Shown piece after piece: positions 62,150-64,000 of a stretch of 64,000 nt of DNA. Position numbers and translations under genes: made by a program. Below the pieces are notes generated by a model. It made no database searches. It had not been told where the DNA came from and was given only the letters and a program-made list of their open reading frames with translations. The stretch spans positions 2,485,205-2,549,204 of the forward strand of contig CP054178.1 in NCBI GenBank assembly GCA_015709595.1, written 5' to 3'. Position 1 is the first letter of the stretch. Every line of letters starts with the position of its first letter. The DNA is from Phycisphaeraceae bacterium. Lineage in GTDB: Bacteria > Planctomycetota > Phycisphaerae > Phycisphaerales > SM1A02.

Positions 62150-63814
62150 ATGCAGGCGATTGAGCGGGCGATCACGCAGATTCGGCAGCACCTGGGGCGT
62201 CTCTCCGTCAATGCGCGGCTGCTCATCGGTTCGATGATGGTCATTCTCGTGATGGCCCTGCTGCTGGTGTCGCAGTACGCCGGTCGCAGCGACATGATGC
62301 CGCTGGGGCTGCCCAGCACGGCCGACGTGCGGGCGGCGGCCATCCGGTATCTCGAGTCATCGGCGATTCCTCACGAGGATCGCGGCAACGACATCTACGT
62401 GCCGGCAGGAAAGCAGTACGAGGTGGTGGGGCGGCTCAATGAGCGCGGCATCGTGGGGGCGGGCGAGATCGACTTCAACGCACTCATCGACAAGCAGTCC
62501 AACCCCTTCCTCAGCCGCGACCAGGCGCGCCAGATGTGGCTGACCGCCAAGCAGAACGTATTGGCGGCGATGATCAGCGCCAGGCAGGACGTGGCGGGGG
62601 CCACGGTGGTCATCGGCGAACCGGCGGGAGCCCCCGGCATCGGGCGGGCCAGCATCCAGCCCACCGCGTCGGTCAGTGTGCGCATGAAGAGCGGCGCCCT
62701 GACGCAGGAGCAGGCCGACGCCATCGGACGCATGGTGGCGGCGTCGCACGCCGGGCTCAAGCCCGAGAGCGTGACGGTGGTGGATACGGGAGCGGCGCGG
62801 GCCTTCAAGCCGCGGCCCGATGACGTGGCCGCCGGCGGGCAGTACCTCGAGCAGAAGAACCGCATTGAGCAGCACTTCCAGCGCACCATCGAGTCGGCGC
62901 TGAGCCGCGTGCCCGGCTCGGTGGTGACGGTCAACGCGGTGGTCAAGAACACGCGCGAGACGCGCAACGTGCGCACCGTGGATGAGCCCCGCGTCGGCGT
63001 GGTGTCATCCGAAACGCGCGACTTCACCTCGATTGGCGCTTCGCCGTCCGGTGAGGCCGGCATGGCGCCCAACACGGGCGCGAGCATCCGGGGCATGTCG
63101 CGCGGCTCGCAGACCACCGAGTCGGTGTCCAAGGAACGGACCGACCCGCAGTTCGGCGGCGCGCACGAGATCATCCAGGACGCCACTGGCTACCCGCTGC
63201 TCGTCAATGCCCTGGTGGGCATCCCCAAGTCGTACTTCGTGAAGATCTGGCAGGATGGCCAGGCGACCCCAGACGCCGCGCCCGACGCGGCGGCTCTGGC
63301 CCAGGTAGTCGATGATCAGACGAAGCGCTGGGAGGAAGATCTGTCGCTCCTCATTCGTACGGACGGGCTGACGGGAGCCATCGCCGGCACGGTGCGCGTG
63401 AGCATGATTCACGACTTCGACATCACGCTGACCGGCGGCGTCCCCACGCCGCTGGGGGTGGCCACGGTGTCCAACCTGCTCGAGGGCGGCGGAGGCATGG
63501 TCAAGAACCTCGTGCTCGGCGCCCTGGCGGTGCTCAGCGTCATCATGATGTTCCTGATGGTCCGTCGCGCCAACGTGCGCGAGCCGCTGCCCAGTCCGGC
63601 GGAGACGGCGGGCATCCTGCCGTCGCTGGGCGGCGAAGGCGTGGACGTGGTCGGCGAGGCGGAGGAGGGCGAGGCGGTGCTCGAAGGGCTTGAACTCGAC
63701 GAGGCCACCCTTCGCATGCAGGAACTGCTCAAGCAGATCAACGAGGCGGTGAAGGCGAGGCCCGAGGAGGCCGCCGCCATGTTCCAGCGGTGGGCCACGT
63801 CGGAAGTGGGCTGA
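62150..63814 (+). CDS. fliF: Flagellar MS-ring protein FliF
   Basis: A 554-residue ring protein. N-terminal membrane segment at about residues 22-42, two ring-building motifs in the periplasmic region (YVPAGKQYEVVGRLNERGIV; ASHAGLKPESVTVVDTGAAR), and a second membrane segment near 450-470 (VLGALAVLSVIMMFLMVRRA). The C-terminal tail (ATLRMQELLKQINEAVKARP, EEAAAMFQRW) binds FliG. ATG 62150 has GGAGG just upstream. The 90 bases after fliE contain no gene. Confidence 0.96.
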   Translation: MQAIERAITQIRQHLGRLSVNARLLIGSMMVILVMALLLVSQYAGRSDMMPLGLPSTADVRAAAIRYLESSAIPHEDRGNDIYVPAGKQYEVVGRLNERGIVGAGEIDFNALIDKQSNPFLSRDQARQMWLTAKQNVLAAMISARQDVAGATVVIGEPAGAPGIGRASIQPTASVSVRMKSGALTQEQADAIGRMVAASHAGLKPESVTVVDTGAARAFKPRPDDVAAGGQYLEQKNRIEQHFQRTIESALSRVPGSVVTVNAVVKNTRETRNVRTVDEPRVGVVSSETRDFTSIGASPSGEAGMAPNTGASIRGMSRGSQTTESVSKERTDPQFGGAHEIIQDATGYPLLVNALVGIPKSYFVKIWQDGQATPDAAPDAAALAQVVDDQTKRWEEDLSLLIRTDGLTGAIAGTVRVSMIHDFDITLTGGVPTPLGVATVSNLLEGGGGMVKNLVLGALAVLSVIMMFLMVRRANVREPLPSPAETAGILPSLGGEGVDVVGEAEEGEAVLEGLELDEATLRMQELLKQINEAVKARPEEAAAMFQRWATSEVG

Positions 63815-63838
63815 GCGAAGGAAGAGGACGCCCAGGAC

Positions 63839-64000
63839 ATGTCGGCATCGGCATCAGCATCCATCAAGAGCGCCAAGGATCTCGACGGCATCGTCAAGGC
63901 GGCGATCCTGCTCGTCAACCTCGACCCGGACGTGGCCAGTTCGATGCTGCGCAACCTGCCCACGCCGTTCGTCGAGGACGTCACGCGCGCCCTGGCCTCG
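63839..64000 (+). CDS. fliG: Flagellar motor switch protein FliG (N-terminal part, cut by window end)
   Basis: 54 residues are visible: SASASASIKSAKDLDGIVKA then AILLVNLDPDVASSMLRNLP, matching the N-terminal FliF-binding domain of FliG. It starts at ATG 63839, 24 bases after fliF, in the standard order; the rest lies beyond the window. Confidence 0.93.
   Translation, partial: MSASASASIKSAKDLDGIVKAAILLVNLDPDVASSMLRNLPTPFVEDVTRALAS

Overview
The window is about 64 kb of GC-rich (roughly two-thirds GC by eye) bacterial DNA that reads as Planctomycetota, most likely Phycisphaerae or a close relative. The evidence is a DUF1800/DUF1501 pair, a secreted protein with a PEP-CTERM-like tail, an RRM/glycine-rich RNA-binding protein, menaquinone synthesis by the futalosine route (MqnD), a planctomycete-style flagellar set, and dispersed palindromic repeats, some inside genes. 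The lineage call is inference; no rRNA is present.

Layout. 1-6.8 kb: the end of secF, a LysM protein, a coupled FAD oxidoreductase/aldo-keto reductase pair, a zinc-ribbon membrane protein, and the cyclic-di-AMP pair cdaA-YbbR. 6.8-24.4 kb: mostly housekeeping and metabolic genes (tyrS, superoxide dismutase, asnB carrying in-frame palindromes, ACT protein, mqnD, HtrA protease, YHS lipoprotein, OppD-like ATPase, two tandem SLC1-type symporters, an FtsJ-type methyltransferase, DUF1501 and DUF1800 separated by a long inverted repeat, and a lone CoA-transferase subunit).

24.4-36.1 kb is a minus-strand flagellar block in transcription order fliL, fliN, fliO, fliP, fliQ, fliR, flhB, flhA, flhF, flhG, small membrane protein, fliA. 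It encodes the export gate, a switch component, the placement GTPase/ATPase pair and the flagellar sigma factor. 57.7-64 kb is a plus-strand block: a FlgN-like protein, a sensor kinase and a sigma54 activator, then flgB, flgC, fliE, fliF and the start of fliG (rod and MS-ring). Candidate sigma54 promoters precede flgB, fliL and fliA, so the kinase/activator pair plausibly controls a flagellar cascade.

37.5-45.7 kb is the accessory region. It holds a four-gene operon of secreted or membrane proteins, including a 12-cysteine small protein and a DUF1573 protein; tRNA-Arg(ACG); an overlapping m4C-type methyltransferase/HNH endonuclease pair, the HNH gene apparently frameshifted; and an intact IS1595-family element (perfect 24-bp inverted repeats, 8-bp target duplication) carrying a winged-helix-like passenger gene and a 51-residue basic protein.

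45.7-57.7 kb returns to chromosomal genes: recA, a PEP-CTERM-like protein, an RRM protein with a long structured leader, an AI-2E family permease, and a run of coupled genes (hypothetical, lipoprotein, RDD protein, TPR protein) leading into the second flagellar block.
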